In this document: positions 56,484 through 64,000 of the stretch, piece after piece
Position numbering within the stretch: the first letter of the stretch is position 1
Layout of the letters: every line of letters starts with the position of its first letter
From: Armatimonadota bacterium
GTDB taxonomy: Bacteria > Armatimonadota > UBA5829 > JAUSEB01
Assembly (NCBI GenBank): GCA_030649165.1
Contig: JAUSGG010000007.1
Location: 24,191-88,190, forward strand
Direction: 5' to 3'
Length of the DNA stretch: 64,000 nt
Made by a program: the position numbers and the translations under genes
Notes under the pieces: model-generated
Database searches by the model: none
What the model was told of the DNA's origin: nothing
The model's input: only the letters and a program-made list of their open reading frames with translations

Positions 56484-57137
56484 ATGTCAAATCGAACCAT
56501 ACTGACGGTCGTCATAAGTCTAGCCGTGCTCGCCGTTGGGCAGGCCGCATTTAGCTACCCTACATCGGTCAACGTAATACCGACGGCGGACATTTTGGAT
56601 CTCGGCTCGACACGTCTCGAGTACGAAAACGATGGATATCCGCGCATCGGCAAGGGCGATTCCATATCCTACGGGTTCGCCCAGTTCGGCCTGACGCCGC
56701 GGGTCGAGATCGGTGTTGACCAATGGGACATCTCAGGTGAACCGCAAAACGCGTTCAATGGCAAGTTGCTGTTGGCCGAAGAGTCGAAGTTCACGCCCGC
56801 GCTGGCTGCGGGGGTTATGGACATCGCGGAAGGTAGCAGGTCGAGCGGCTATGCGGTCGGCATGAAAAGCTTCGGAGCCTTCCGTCTGCACCTGGGCTAC
56901 ATCGATGCGGAATACTCCAAGGGGCTTATGGCAGGGTGTGATCAGGAGCTTTCGGAAGGAACTTACCTGCTCGCGGACTGGCTGCCGGGAGACGAGAACT
57001 TCCTCGCGTTCGGCCTGTACAAGGAGTTCGCAAAGCGGTGGGCGGCCACTCTGACTTACGGTTTCCCCAATCAGTCCGGCGGCGACAATCTAACTGCTGT
57101 CAACATCAGCTATACGCTTCCGCTGCTGGGGAAGTAG
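56484..57137 (+). CDS. Exported beta-rich protein, possibly outer membrane
   Basis: 217 residues, not assigned to a family. Signal peptide TILTVVISLAVLAVGQAAFS. The mature part alternates polar and hydrophobic residues (SISYGFAQFGLTPRVEIGVD, AATLTYGFPNQSG, AVNISYTLPLLGK) and ends in an aromatic/hydrophobic strand, as in small beta-barrels. CAGGAGG lies 5 nt before the ATG. A terminator hairpin follows. It could be co-transcribed with the GGDEF/HD-GYP sensor. Confidence 0.65.
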   Translation: MSNRTILTVVISLAVLAVGQAAFSYPTSVNVIPTADILDLGSTRLEYENDGYPRIGKGDSISYGFAQFGLTPRVEIGVDQWDISGEPQNAFNGKLLLAEESKFTPALAAGVMDIAEGSRSSGYAVGMKSFGAFRLHLGYIDAEYSKGLMAGCDQELSEGTYLLADWLPGDENFLAFGLYKEFAKRWAATLTYGFPNQSGGDNLTAVNISYTLPLLGK

Positions 57138-57148
57138 CGAACCCTCGA

Positions 57149-57175
57149 TCGGGCGCGATATGCCATCGCGCCCGA
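57149..57175 (+). terminator. Strong hairpin after the exported protein gene
   Basis: TCGGGCGCGAT and ATCGCGCCCGA form a perfect 11-bp stem with a 5-nt loop, 11 nt beyond the stop codon, followed by AACAAAA rather than a U-run. Confidence 0.6.
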
Positions 57176-57232
57176 AACAAAACCACACCTCCCCAAGCCA
57201 AACCCGGATTTCCGAATCCGCGGACAACGAAG

Positions 57233-58723
57233 CTATCCATACACCTTCCGACATAACCCCCGATACGCCTCGTATGCCGCATCATACTCCAGCCTGCTGC
57301 CCGGATCCGGAACGAATACCTTCTCCGCCTTGTATAGGTTCTGGCTACATTCTTTAACTGATCTAAACTCGCCCGCGCCGACAGCGGCCAGCATAGCGGC
57401 CCCGAGCGTCGCGGCCTCGGTCACCCTGGGCCTTTCCACCGACATACCGGTGACATCCGCCTTCATCTGCAGCCAGAGATCGCTTTTCGCCCCTCCGCCG
57501 ATTGACCGTATCAAATCCGGATGAAGTCCACTGTCGCGCAGCAGTTCGATGTTCTCGCGCAAACTGAACGACAGAGCTTCCAGAATCGCTCGGTACACAT
57601 CGAATACCGTATTGCCAAGCATCAGATTGCAGATAAAGCCGCGCGCGTTCGGGTTAGGCTCCGGCGAGACCATTCCGTCGAAGTGAGGCAGAACGGTCAC
57701 CCCGCCGCTTCCGATTGGCGACGATGCGGCCATCTCGTCCAATTGCTTCAGCGTCTTGCCGGGACAGAATTCGCGGTTGAACCAATCCAGGACAAGCCCC
57801 GCCGTCTTCGCGTACGCCAGGACGAACCAGCAGCCGGGTATGGGAAAACTCCCGCCGAGCAGCCCCGCCTGCATCGGATCGGGCAGTTTGTCCGTGAGCG
57901 TTACCAATGCAAGGCACGTGCCCGTCGTCTCCGTGACAATCCCAGCCTCGCAGTTGCCGGCGCCGAGAGCCCCGGCGTACTGGTCGTTCGTTCCTATCAC
58001 GACCCTGGTCTTATCCGACAGTCCCCATTCGCGTGCAACGTCTGCCCGGACGGTCGATACAGACGTTCCGGACGGGAGGATTCGCGCCAATTCCCCCTCA
58101 CCAATCTCCGCCGCCGCAAGGGCGGGAAGGTAATACCCTTGCTCGCCGTCCGCGCAAAGTCCCGTGCTCGCCGCCGTGGTCGGATCTGTCACCGCCTCTC
58201 CCGTGAGCCGATACGTGAAGTAATCCGGAAGCAGTAGAAATCTGCGAGCGCGACGCATAAGCTCCGGATTTGCCTCTCGAAGCCACATCACCTTCGGGCC
58301 CGCGGCTATGGCCTCTATCAGCAGTGGCGGAGCCTCCGTCCCCACCGCCTCACGGAGCCTGTCGGCCTGCTCGGCGGCGCGGCTGTCATACCAGATGATC
58401 GCCCGATGGAGCGGATTGTCGTTCTCGTCGAGCGAGACGAACGTCTGGCCCTGGGACGATATCGCCATTGCGCCTATCTCCGCCCCGCTCGCGCTCACCG
58501 CCTCCCTTGTCGCCCCACGGGCGGCCGCATATATGTCCGCAATATCCACCTCGGCGCGCCCCCCTCCCCCTTTAGGGGAGGGCTGGGGTGGGGTCAAACA
58601 TTCGCTGCAAACCGGACCGCAACTCCTCCCGGCGAAACCTAGCATTTCGCCTGATGTACCGAAGACGCCGGCCTTTACCGCCGTCCCGCCCAGATCGAGA
58701 CCAAGATACGCATAGTCGCTCAT
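57233..58723 (-). CDS. FGGY carbohydrate kinase with an in-frame repeat insertion
   Basis: 496 residues. LGLDLGGTAVKAGVFGTSGE is the phosphate-1 loop, IGTNDQYAGALGAG holds the catalytic Asp and GGGAKSDLWLQMKADVTGM the FGGY signature, so a sugar kinase of the xylulokinase group. Residues about 43-55 (LTPPQPSPKGGGG) are encoded by a G/C-box hairpin of the intergenic family, placed in the loop where relatives have a YTPQPGWAEQDP-like motif. The frame is kept, so the enzyme may still be made. ATG 58723 has GGAG 7-8 nt upstream. The gene leads no obvious operon; an amidohydrolase gene lies upstream beyond MITE copy 3. Confidence 0.88.
   Translation of the reverse strand: MSDYAYLGLDLGGTAVKAGVFGTSGEMLGFAGRSCGPVCSECLTPPQPSPKGGGGRAEVDIADIYAAARGATREAVSASGAEIGAMAISSQGQTFVSLDENDNPLHRAIIWYDSRAAEQADRLREAVGTEAPPLLIEAIAAGPKVMWLREANPELMRRARRFLLLPDYFTYRLTGEAVTDPTTAASTGLCADGEQGYYLPALAAAEIGEGELARILPSGTSVSTVRADVAREWGLSDKTRVVIGTNDQYAGALGAGNCEAGIVTETTGTCLALVTLTDKLPDPMQAGLLGGSFPIPGCWFVLAYAKTAGLVLDWFNREFCPGKTLKQLDEMAASSPIGSGGVTVLPHFDGMVSPEPNPNARGFICNLMLGNTVFDVYRAILEALSFSLRENIELLRDSGLHPDLIRSIGGGAKSDLWLQMKADVTGMSVERPRVTEAATLGAAMLAAVGAGEFRSVKECSQNLYKAEKVFVPDPGSRLEYDAAYEAYRGLCRKVYG
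58559..58600. repeat. G/C-box hairpin inside the FGGY kinase coding sequence
   Basis: CCCCTCCCCCTTTAGGGGAG followed by GGCTGGGGTGGGGTC is almost the same as the intergenic copy at 27289-27320. It is translated as LTPPQPSPKGGGG. Confidence 0.85.
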
Positions 58724-58750
58724 ATCACCGCTCCAATTCCCTCAAACGGC

Positions 58751-58889
58751 AACAGTTCAGAAATAGTCGGCGCGGCCCTCCTCGCTGCTGACCCTTGGCG
58801 GAACACGAGCGTAATCCCCTCTCCCTTGACGGGAGAGGGTTAGAGCCTGCCCTGAGCGCAGCGAATGGGGTGAGGGTGAATCTTCTCTC
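58751..58889 (-). repeat. MITE-like element, copy 3 (inverted)
   Basis: It begins AACAGTTCAGAAATAG, contains ACACGAGCGTAATCCCCTCT with its hairpin and ends GGGGTGAGGGTGAATCTTCT. This is the reverse complement of copies 1 and 2. Its far terminus is replaced by the GGTTACCTATCC repeat. Confidence 0.75.
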
Positions 58890-58960
58890 GGTTACCTATC
58901 CCGCGGGAACAGCCTCCTACGACCAGGGCATCGGGTATGACCGAAGTCATTTCCCGCGGC
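58888..58960. repeat. GGTTACCTATCC repeat, second copy
   Basis: GGTTACCTATCCCGCGGGAA and the following roughly 55 bp match 15161-15235. Read on the minus strand it encodes the last about 20 residues of the amidohydrolase. Confidence 0.65.
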
Positions 58961-60034
58961 AGACCGCGCGACAACCCGCCCCATTTGCCCACCGTCCATC
59001 ACGCGCCTCAACACACTCATACCGTTCTCGTGAAACACCGCCGATAGTTGCGCGCGAGACAACCCGGCCATATCCGCCGCCCTCTTGATCGCAAGGACGA
59101 TCTCGTGAGCCATGAACGTCGCCCGGATTCCGTTCGAGGCAACGCGAAACGCGCTCTCCGGATAGCCGTTCAGAACAACGTCCACCCAGTGGTCCATCAC
59201 GTACACGCGCCTGCCCCGCATATTCGCAATCGGGAAATCGGTGGCGAAAAGCACACGCCTCGAATCCACATTTGCGAAAACGATCTGGAGCACGGTCGGG
59301 TCCATCACCATCGCGGTGTCCAGGTAAACGTTTTCCAGGTCGCGGACCGCCTCTATCGACCTCGACATTTCGTCCGGCATATATGCCCGGCCGCAGTGCG
59401 CCAGGACAATCGCCGCCCCTGGATAGCCTTCTGAAAGCTCCCGAACGGCCCGCTGGACCTCCGGGTCGGCCAGCCGCCCGGCGCCCGGCACGTGAAGCAA
59501 AACGATCAGTTTCAGCTCATCGGCCAGGCTCATCTCCTCAGGGCCGATCATGTCCGAAACCGTGACATTTCCGTAATCATCGCCGTGCCAGTTCAGGAAG
59601 ACCTTATAGCCAAAAAAGCCTTCCTCTCGGACCCGCTTCTCCAACTCAAGTCTTGGAATCATATCCCGACCAGTGATCAGCAGCGGAAACAGTCGATTCG
59701 AGCCGGCCTTTGCCGCGTAGCCATTCGCCTTGTCCGGATCGGCCAAAGGAGTCGGGGTGCCAAAGCAAACCGCGCTGTAGGAACTGCCTGGAAAAACCTG
59801 CTGGGCATCGGCGAGAAGGTTCTCAGCGGGATAGTGACTCTGCGCCACCATATACCGGGATCCCGCGGCGTCGCCAACGGACTCCCGCAGATGCTCATTC
59901 AGCCAAATGTGAGCGTGAAAATCAAGGATTTCCCCCGGTAGCCACGGAGCTATCTCACGCCGGTAGAATGTCAGTCCGATCCCGTCGTCCCGCGTCAGTT
60001 CATTCACCCAATAAGTCACCACCCTCAACCCCAC
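58892..60034 (-). CDS. Amidohydrolase-family metal-dependent hydrolase
   Basis: 380 residues of the amidohydrolase-2 barrel. ILDFHAHIW gives the HxH metal pair, VLLHVPG and VLAHCGR the next His residues, and LFATDFPI the catalytic Asp. Related enzymes hydrolyse or decarboxylate small ring and lactone compounds; the substrate is unknown. The C-terminal stretch from about 360 (GNDFGHTRCPGRRRLFPRDR) is repeat-encoded and unlike the family. The start is uncertain: the frame opens in a GGTTGAGGG repeat, and GTG 60007 (VNELTRDD) is the likely true start. Confidence 0.8.
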   Translation of the reverse strand: MGLRVVTYWVNELTRDDGIGLTFYRREIAPWLPGEILDFHAHIWLNEHLRESVGDAAGSRYMVAQSHYPAENLLADAQQVFPGSSYSAVCFGTPTPLADPDKANGYAAKAGSNRLFPLLITGRDMIPRLELEKRVREEGFFGYKVFLNWHGDDYGNVTVSDMIGPEEMSLADELKLIVLLHVPGAGRLADPEVQRAVRELSEGYPGAAIVLAHCGRAYMPDEMSRSIEAVRDLENVYLDTAMVMDPTVLQIVFANVDSRRVLFATDFPIANMRGRRVYVMDHWVDVVLNGYPESAFRVASNGIRATFMAHEIVLAIKRAADMAGLSRAQLSAVFHENGMSVLRRVMDGGQMGRVVARSAAGNDFGHTRCPGRRRLFPRDR

Positions 60035-60180
60035 CTATTCCCCCTCCTATCAGGAGGAGGTTAGGGCGAGGTTCCACTCTCAACTCTCAACCCTCGACTC
60101 TCAACCCTCAACCCGCGGAATCCCCCCTCCTCTTAGGAGGGGGTTAGGGGGAGGTTCCACACTCAACTCTCAACCCTCAT
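60029..60180. repeat. G/C-box hairpins and CTCAACTCTCAACCC tandem repeats
   Basis: CCCCCTCCTATCAGGAGGAG with GTTAGGGCGAGG, then CTCAACTCTCAACCCTCGAC units. These are followed by a second hairpin (CCCCCCTCCTCTTAGGAGGG) and another tandem tract that overlaps the 3' end of the next gene and supplies its stop codon. Confidence 0.7.
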
Positions 60181-61405
60181 ATCCCATCTCCCGCCAAATA
60201 CCCCGCGCGTACTCGATCGCTTCCCGGCTCGGCTTTACTTCACCCTCGATGCTCGACCACGGCTGACCCGGCTTCCGGTCCTCGGGGAAAGGTGACCAAT
60301 CGTCATTCTCATATTTCGCGCGGACCGACTCCTGCCGGAAATCGGGTATCTCGTAAGGCGCCCCATTGTCGAGGCACGACCGCCACGCCTGAATGCCCAC
60401 AAAGGTCATATCCAACCCGCGGTACACGTTCAGATACGGCTGCTCGTTCTTTCGGATCGCCTCCGCGAAATAGTAACTGGTGAAGAAATCGCCGCCGCCA
60501 TGTCCCGCCGCATTGGCCAAATCCGCATGGACCGGGAAGTCCGGGCGGTAAACTCTCTCACGCTCTTCGCCCTCTTTGCAGTCCCAGGGCTCGTGAACCA
60601 CCCGCAGGCTCTCAGTGTCGCCCGTGCGAAGGTTCTCCATCAGACCCCGCGTCCCGTGAATCCGATACCAGACCCCGTGTCCCGCCATTCCAAGACCGAA
60701 AAGCTTGACGACCGCGCCATTGTCCATTCGGCACAAAGCGACAAACCCCGGATCGCCCGTTCTCACCGTCAGCGGCCGCCCGCCCTCGGGATACGCAATT
60801 GCCAGCGAATTGACGCTAACCGGTCTTGTGTCGGTAACGTGCATGATCGGAGACATCGCGTGCGTCGGATAGTACGTCGAGGGAAGATGATTCCGCCAGT
60901 GCCCCAGCCCCGGCGAAAGCCGGCAATAACTTGCGACGTCCATCGGATGGTTGTATTCTCCCTCGGCATACCGCAACTCGCCGATCTCCCCGGCCTGGTA
61001 CAACCGCCGCATCTCCTGAACGTACGCGAAATAGGCGTAGTTCTCGGCGAACATATAGATCTTCCCGCTGCGCTCCACCGCGCGCGCCAGGGCGGCTCCT
61101 TCTCCGAGCGTCTTACACGCGATGCACTCGCTCATAACGTGCCTGCCTGAGTCTAAAGCCCTGATCGCAAACGGCGCGTGCTCGTGACAGAAGTTCGCCA
61201 CGAACACGGCGTCCATGTCGTGTTCGAGGAAGCGATCGTAGTCCGTGTAAGTCACGACGCCGTATTGCCTGGCCGCCTCCTCCAGCTTCGCCTCCCACGT
61301 ATCGCAGACCGCGACCATTTTCATCCCAACGTGCTCCGCCACCTGGGGCAATACCATTCCCCTCCCCGCGCCAAGCACACCGACCCTGATCATCTCACCC
61401 ATCAT
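60170..61405 (-). CDS. Gfo/Idh/MocA-family oxidoreductase
   Basis: 411 residues. An N-terminal Rossmann domain (IRVGVLGAGRGMVLPQ, VAVCDTW, AVFVANFCHEHAP) is followed by EKxx-type residues in ACKTLGEG and a C-terminal alpha/beta substrate domain (DVASYCRLSPGLGHWRNHLP). These enzymes oxidise or reduce sugars and cyclitols with NAD(P). ATG 61405 and ATG 61402 both follow AAGGAG; the longer frame (61420) starts inside the RBS. The last two residues and the TGA are from a tandem repeat. Confidence 0.88.
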   Translation of the reverse strand: MMGEMIRVGVLGAGRGMVLPQVAEHVGMKMVAVCDTWEAKLEEAARQYGVVTYTDYDRFLEHDMDAVFVANFCHEHAPFAIRALDSGRHVMSECIACKTLGEGAALARAVERSGKIYMFAENYAYFAYVQEMRRLYQAGEIGELRYAEGEYNHPMDVASYCRLSPGLGHWRNHLPSTYYPTHAMSPIMHVTDTRPVSVNSLAIAYPEGGRPLTVRTGDPGFVALCRMDNGAVVKLFGLGMAGHGVWYRIHGTRGLMENLRTGDTESLRVVHEPWDCKEGEERERVYRPDFPVHADLANAAGHGGGDFFTSYYFAEAIRKNEQPYLNVYRGLDMTFVGIQAWRSCLDNGAPYEIPDFRQESVRAKYENDDWSPFPEDRKPGQPWSSIEGEVKPSREAIEYARGIWREMGYEG

Positions 61406-61429
61406 TCGACTCCTTTTCAACCACTGATC

Positions 61430-61463
61430 CTTCGGTAGCAGAGCGGCAGCGACGCTACCGAAG
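61430..61463. repeat. CTTCGGTAGC hairpin repeat, copy 2
   Basis: CTTCGGTAGC and GCTACCGAAG form a perfect 10-bp stem with a 14-nt loop (AGAGCGGCAGCGAC), identical in loop and length to the copy at 30785-30818, where one stem base differs. Confidence 0.75.
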
Positions 61464-61505
61464 GACGCAGAATTACGACGTCACCGGGGGCCAGTTCCCC
61501 CCGCT

Positions 61506-61570
61506 GTGCGCGGGTCTCCTGACCCCGCACCTCAGCCGGACCGAAGGTCTCAAACCCCTCCGACTCCTCC
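61506..61570. repeat. GTGCGCGGGTC hairpin and TCCGACTCC repeat
   Basis: The hairpin GTGCGCGGGTC/GACCCCGCAC (61506-61530) is the second copy of that at 51414-51437 and shares the downstream AGGTCTC. CCTCCGACTCCTCC units at 61553-61570 encode the end of the next URO-D protein. Confidence 0.65.
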
Positions 61571-62674
61571 GAAAACAACCGCCTCCGGCCTGTCCTTCGA
61601 CCACCTCTCGCAATTCTTCAACAGCGCCCGCGCTTCCTCTTCCGATTGGCAATACACGCCCAAATGCAATCCCCTGGCCGAGAGATTCGCCAAAGCGGTT
61701 TCCACCTCGTCCGGCCCTATGCTGATTTGCAGGTTTTTGCCGCGAGCTTGCACTTTCTTTAGCACATCCATATAGTGAAGCGGGCTCGGCTGCCCAGCTC
61801 CCGGCAGGATTTGATACGCCTGCAGCCGCGGCAGTTCCAGCAGCGCGTCGATGTGCGCGAAGTTCCCGACGCCGTCAACGTGGTGGACCGTATGATCGAG
61901 ATACTGCGTCTGCATCTCGATGCTCGGCAGGAATATCTCGCGAAACGCCTTCGGAGAGATCATATAGGCAAAATCGTTGTGCGACGAGTAGAACCTCCCC
62001 GGCGACCACACCGGGAAAAAGCACGTCGATCCCTCATCGGCCTCGCGGATAATCTTGTAGAACGTCTCATAGATCTCGATCCACGTCCTCATCAGGTGTT
62101 GGTCGAATTCCCGCGCGTAATCCGGGTGGTCCATTATATCGGTAAGGAGCTGTTCCGTGCCTCTGATGCCCGCGAGCGTGTCTCCGCACCCGCCGAACGC
62201 GCCGATTGTAACCAGGGCCTTGCCTCGCGCCTGTTCCACGCCCACGCGCAGCATCTCCTGGGCCAGCTTCCACCAATGGTTTTCGGGATCGATCTTCAGA
62301 TTGCGGTAATCATAGTCGGTGATCTCCCCTTTGTCCATAAACGGATAGACCCAACCCGTGTTCGCGTCAAGTTCGATGCGGGCGCCGAGATAACACGGAA
62401 CAAAACTCCAGCCTGGGTAACCTGCGTTCCAGATGGGCAGCGCTTCCCCGCCATAGAACATGTGGCGCATATAAAAGTCGTTTTTCGCTTCGATGTAATC
62501 AAAGTCGAACCAACGGTCCTCGACCTTTTCCGGCGGAGCAGGCGGATCCTCCCGCGGCGCGCCGGCTTTTGGCGAACAGACCCACATCGCGCACCTGTCC
62601 AGACACTCGTGCGCCCACCATGCCTTATATCGCTCCTTCGTCTCCTCCCAATCCGGCTTATACAAAAGCTCCAA
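61550..62674 (-). CDS. Uroporphyrinogen decarboxylase-fold protein 3
   Basis: 374 residues. DWEETKERYKAWWAHECLDR at the start, FFPVWSPGRFYSSHNDFAYM and HHVDGVGNFAHIDALLELP are typical of a URO-D subfamily often found near sugar-metabolism genes. TVHHVDG takes the place of the D-x-DG strand. The start is a TTG (62674) with AGGGGG about 7 nt upstream, inside the repeat that ends the neighbouring gene. The C-terminus GGVGGV and the stop are encoded by a TCCGACTCC-type repeat. It lies 19 nt after URO-D protein 4, so the two are likely co-transcribed. Confidence 0.8.
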   Translation of the reverse strand: MELLYKPDWEETKERYKAWWAHECLDRCAMWVCSPKAGAPREDPPAPPEKVEDRWFDFDYIEAKNDFYMRHMFYGGEALPIWNAGYPGWSFVPCYLGARIELDANTGWVYPFMDKGEITDYDYRNLKIDPENHWWKLAQEMLRVGVEQARGKALVTIGAFGGCGDTLAGIRGTEQLLTDIMDHPDYAREFDQHLMRTWIEIYETFYKIIREADEGSTCFFPVWSPGRFYSSHNDFAYMISPKAFREIFLPSIEMQTQYLDHTVHHVDGVGNFAHIDALLELPRLQAYQILPGAGQPSPLHYMDVLKKVQARGKNLQISIGPDEVETALANLSARGLHLGVYCQSEEEARALLKNCERWSKDRPEAVVFGGVGGV

Positions 62675-62693
62675 CCATCAACCCCCTACAACC

Positions 62694-63770
62694 CTACAAA
62701 CCTCTTCCCTTCCCCAATTCCCTGCACGCCCTGTAGAACTCCACAACGTTCTCAAACGGCACGTCCTCGCCGATATAGCTTGAGGTGGCAAGACACAGCC
62801 CCGGATGCGGCCATTCGTCCAGAACTCGCCGCACCTCCCGCCGTACGTCGTCGAGCGATCCATGCCGCAGCACATCGACTACAGAGCACGACCCCCAGAG
62901 TATCAGTGGATCGCCATTCCGGTTCCGCAGTTTGGCCACGTCGGCGATCCGCGTGCCGCACTCCTCCTGAAACCCCTGGAATCCGGCGACTCCCATGTCG
63001 ATCAAAGGCCGCAGCATATCGTTCATATTGCCGTCGCTGTGCCAGATGATCTTGAAACCCGCCTCGACCAGCGGCTGCAGCGCGTAATCGAGATGCGGGA
63101 AGTATATCTTGTCCATCGTCTCCGGCGAGAGCATATTGCCCCGCTGAGTGGTAACGTCCGTGCCGGTATATCCGATCTTGGGCCAGCCCAGCCGGTCGGC
63201 GGCCTCCACAACGCATTCGTTGTGGACTCGCGAGAGCTCCGCCTGCGCCCGAGTATACTCACTCACTATCTCCGGACACAACGCGACAGCCAGAAAGAAA
63301 CCCTCATAGCCATACTTGTAGTAGCCGAAGTGACAGATACCCGGACCGTGCTCGACCATCCCGAAAAGCCACAGGATATCGTTACCGATCTCGGCCTGCG
63401 TCGCGACCTGATAACCCATTATGTCAGCGATGCGCTGCTCGCGGTTTCTCTCCAGATCAGACTTCTGTTCGTGCAGCGACACGGCGTCTTTTTCCATCTC
63501 CGCCGCAATCTCGTCCACATCGTCCCATTCCCCCGCCGCCTGAGACCAGACGCCGGTCTCGCGCGGAGGAAACCACATCTGGATGTGGAAGTCCTGGCCG
63601 AGCCTCCGCATCGTCTCGAAATGCGCCGTGCGCTGCGTCCCCCAATACTCCTCCTCGTCCAGTCCCAGCAGCCGTTGGACGAACGCGGGCGTGACGCCGT
63701 TCGCCATAATAGGCAGCCGGTCCATCGGCTCAAAATTCATAGCCTTGATCGATCTTTCGCGCCCCGTCAT
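62694..63770 (-). CDS. Uroporphyrinogen decarboxylase-fold protein 4
   Basis: 358 residues. TGRERSIKAMNFEPMDRLPI begins the fold, LGWPKIGYTGTDVTTQRGNM and IIWHSDGNMNDMLRPLIDMG (SDGN replacing D-x-DG) mark the active-site face, and LILWGSCSVVDVL the late strand. It is distinct in sequence from protein 3, so the pair is not a recent tandem duplicate. ATG 63770 has GGAG 6 nt upstream. The last residues and the TAG are repeat-derived (GGTTTGTAGGGTTGTAGG). Confidence 0.8.
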   Translation of the reverse strand: MTGRERSIKAMNFEPMDRLPIMANGVTPAFVQRLLGLDEEEYWGTQRTAHFETMRRLGQDFHIQMWFPPRETGVWSQAAGEWDDVDEIAAEMEKDAVSLHEQKSDLERNREQRIADIMGYQVATQAEIGNDILWLFGMVEHGPGICHFGYYKYGYEGFFLAVALCPEIVSEYTRAQAELSRVHNECVVEAADRLGWPKIGYTGTDVTTQRGNMLSPETMDKIYFPHLDYALQPLVEAGFKIIWHSDGNMNDMLRPLIDMGVAGFQGFQEECGTRIADVAKLRNRNGDPLILWGSCSVVDVLRHGSLDDVRREVRRVLDEWPHPGLCLATSSYIGEDVPFENVVEFYRACRELGKGRGL

Positions 63771-64000
63771 TTCCAACTCCACATTCGCGGTCTTCCTCTA
63801 ATCTAAGCCTTCTGCCGCCCCACCCCGAATTCCTTGGGACTTTTGGAGTGCGGCGGCTCGCAGGCTGTTGCAGAACTATGCCGCCAGCGCCCTTGGTTGC
63901 CACCACAGTCTGCTGAATGACCGCATTCCATTACCGAAAACGGTCCGACTAAGACCCCAGCCGGTTATGCGCGCAAGAGTCGCATTGGCGCTCGCCATCT
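63771..64000. other. Right-edge non-coding sequence
   Basis: About 230 bp upstream of URO-D protein 4. It contains GACTTTTGGAGTGCGGCGGC, which resembles repeat-derived DNA, but no gene I can support. Any gene beginning here lies beyond the window. Confidence 0.4.

Overview
The window is bacterial chromosome, fairly GC-rich, with genes on both strands in short operons separated by repeat-rich spacers. No rRNA, CRISPR array, prophage or intact insertion sequence was seen. The gene content (RecN-SteA-MctB-type envelope cluster, ferredoxin-dependent 2-oxoacid oxidoreductase, four URO-D-fold proteins, several FGGY kinases, two GH38 mannosidases, frequent GTG/TTG starts) fits a free-living heterotroph from a deeply branching terrestrial lineage. 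I lean towards Armatimonadota, but that is inference; no phylogenetic marker was placed.

Layout. 1-1339: an in-frame RpiB-SHMT fusion leaving the left edge. 1.9-4.0 kb: signal peptidase I and a URO-D-fold protein. 4.0-12.6 kb (minus): a broken IS630-type transposase, a PabB-PabC fusion, a BrnT/CopG toxin-antitoxin pair, then lon, clpX, clpP and tig. 12.9-13.4 kb: tRNA-Gly, -Leu and -Lys behind a good promoter. 13.9-17.3 kb: a CBS-GGDEF cyclase and uvrB. 17.5-25.2 kb (plus): TPR protein, nadK, recN, steA-like, mctB-like, GT2 and an MraY-fold transferase. 25.2-27.9 kb: four subunits of a 2-oxoacid:ferredoxin oxidoreductase. 28-38 kb (minus): a sugar locus with a secreted GH30-like enzyme, class II aldolase, FGGY kinase, fucose-isomerase-like protein, a second secreted protein and a TIM-barrel epimerase. 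38.1-46.5 kb: two GH38 alpha-mannosidases enclosing small unknown genes, a relic of a third GH38 3' end and a dead FGGY kinase. 46.5-50 kb: an MNT nucleotidyltransferase, tRNA-Met and an arsR-acr3-arsM-arsC operon. 50-57 kb: Skp/OmpH-like protein, an acidic unknown, URO-D protein, ferredoxin-type aldo/keto reductase, GGDEF/HD-GYP sensor and an exported protein. 57-64 kb (minus): FGGY kinase, amidohydrolase, Gfo/Idh oxidoreductase and two URO-D proteins.

The most unusual property is the repeat landscape. Intergenic spacers carry G/C-box hairpins, a roughly 150-bp MITE-like element (three copies), other paired hairpins, and imperfect short tandem repeats of 6-9 nt units that differ from spacer to spacer. 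These repeats run into genes: at least seven genes take their last residues and stop codon from repeat DNA, one FGGY kinase has a G/C-box hairpin inside its reading frame, and PabB-PabC may carry a palindromic insertion. Together with the RpiB-SHMT fusion and the mannosidase cluster with its relics, these are the parts of the window most worth following up.
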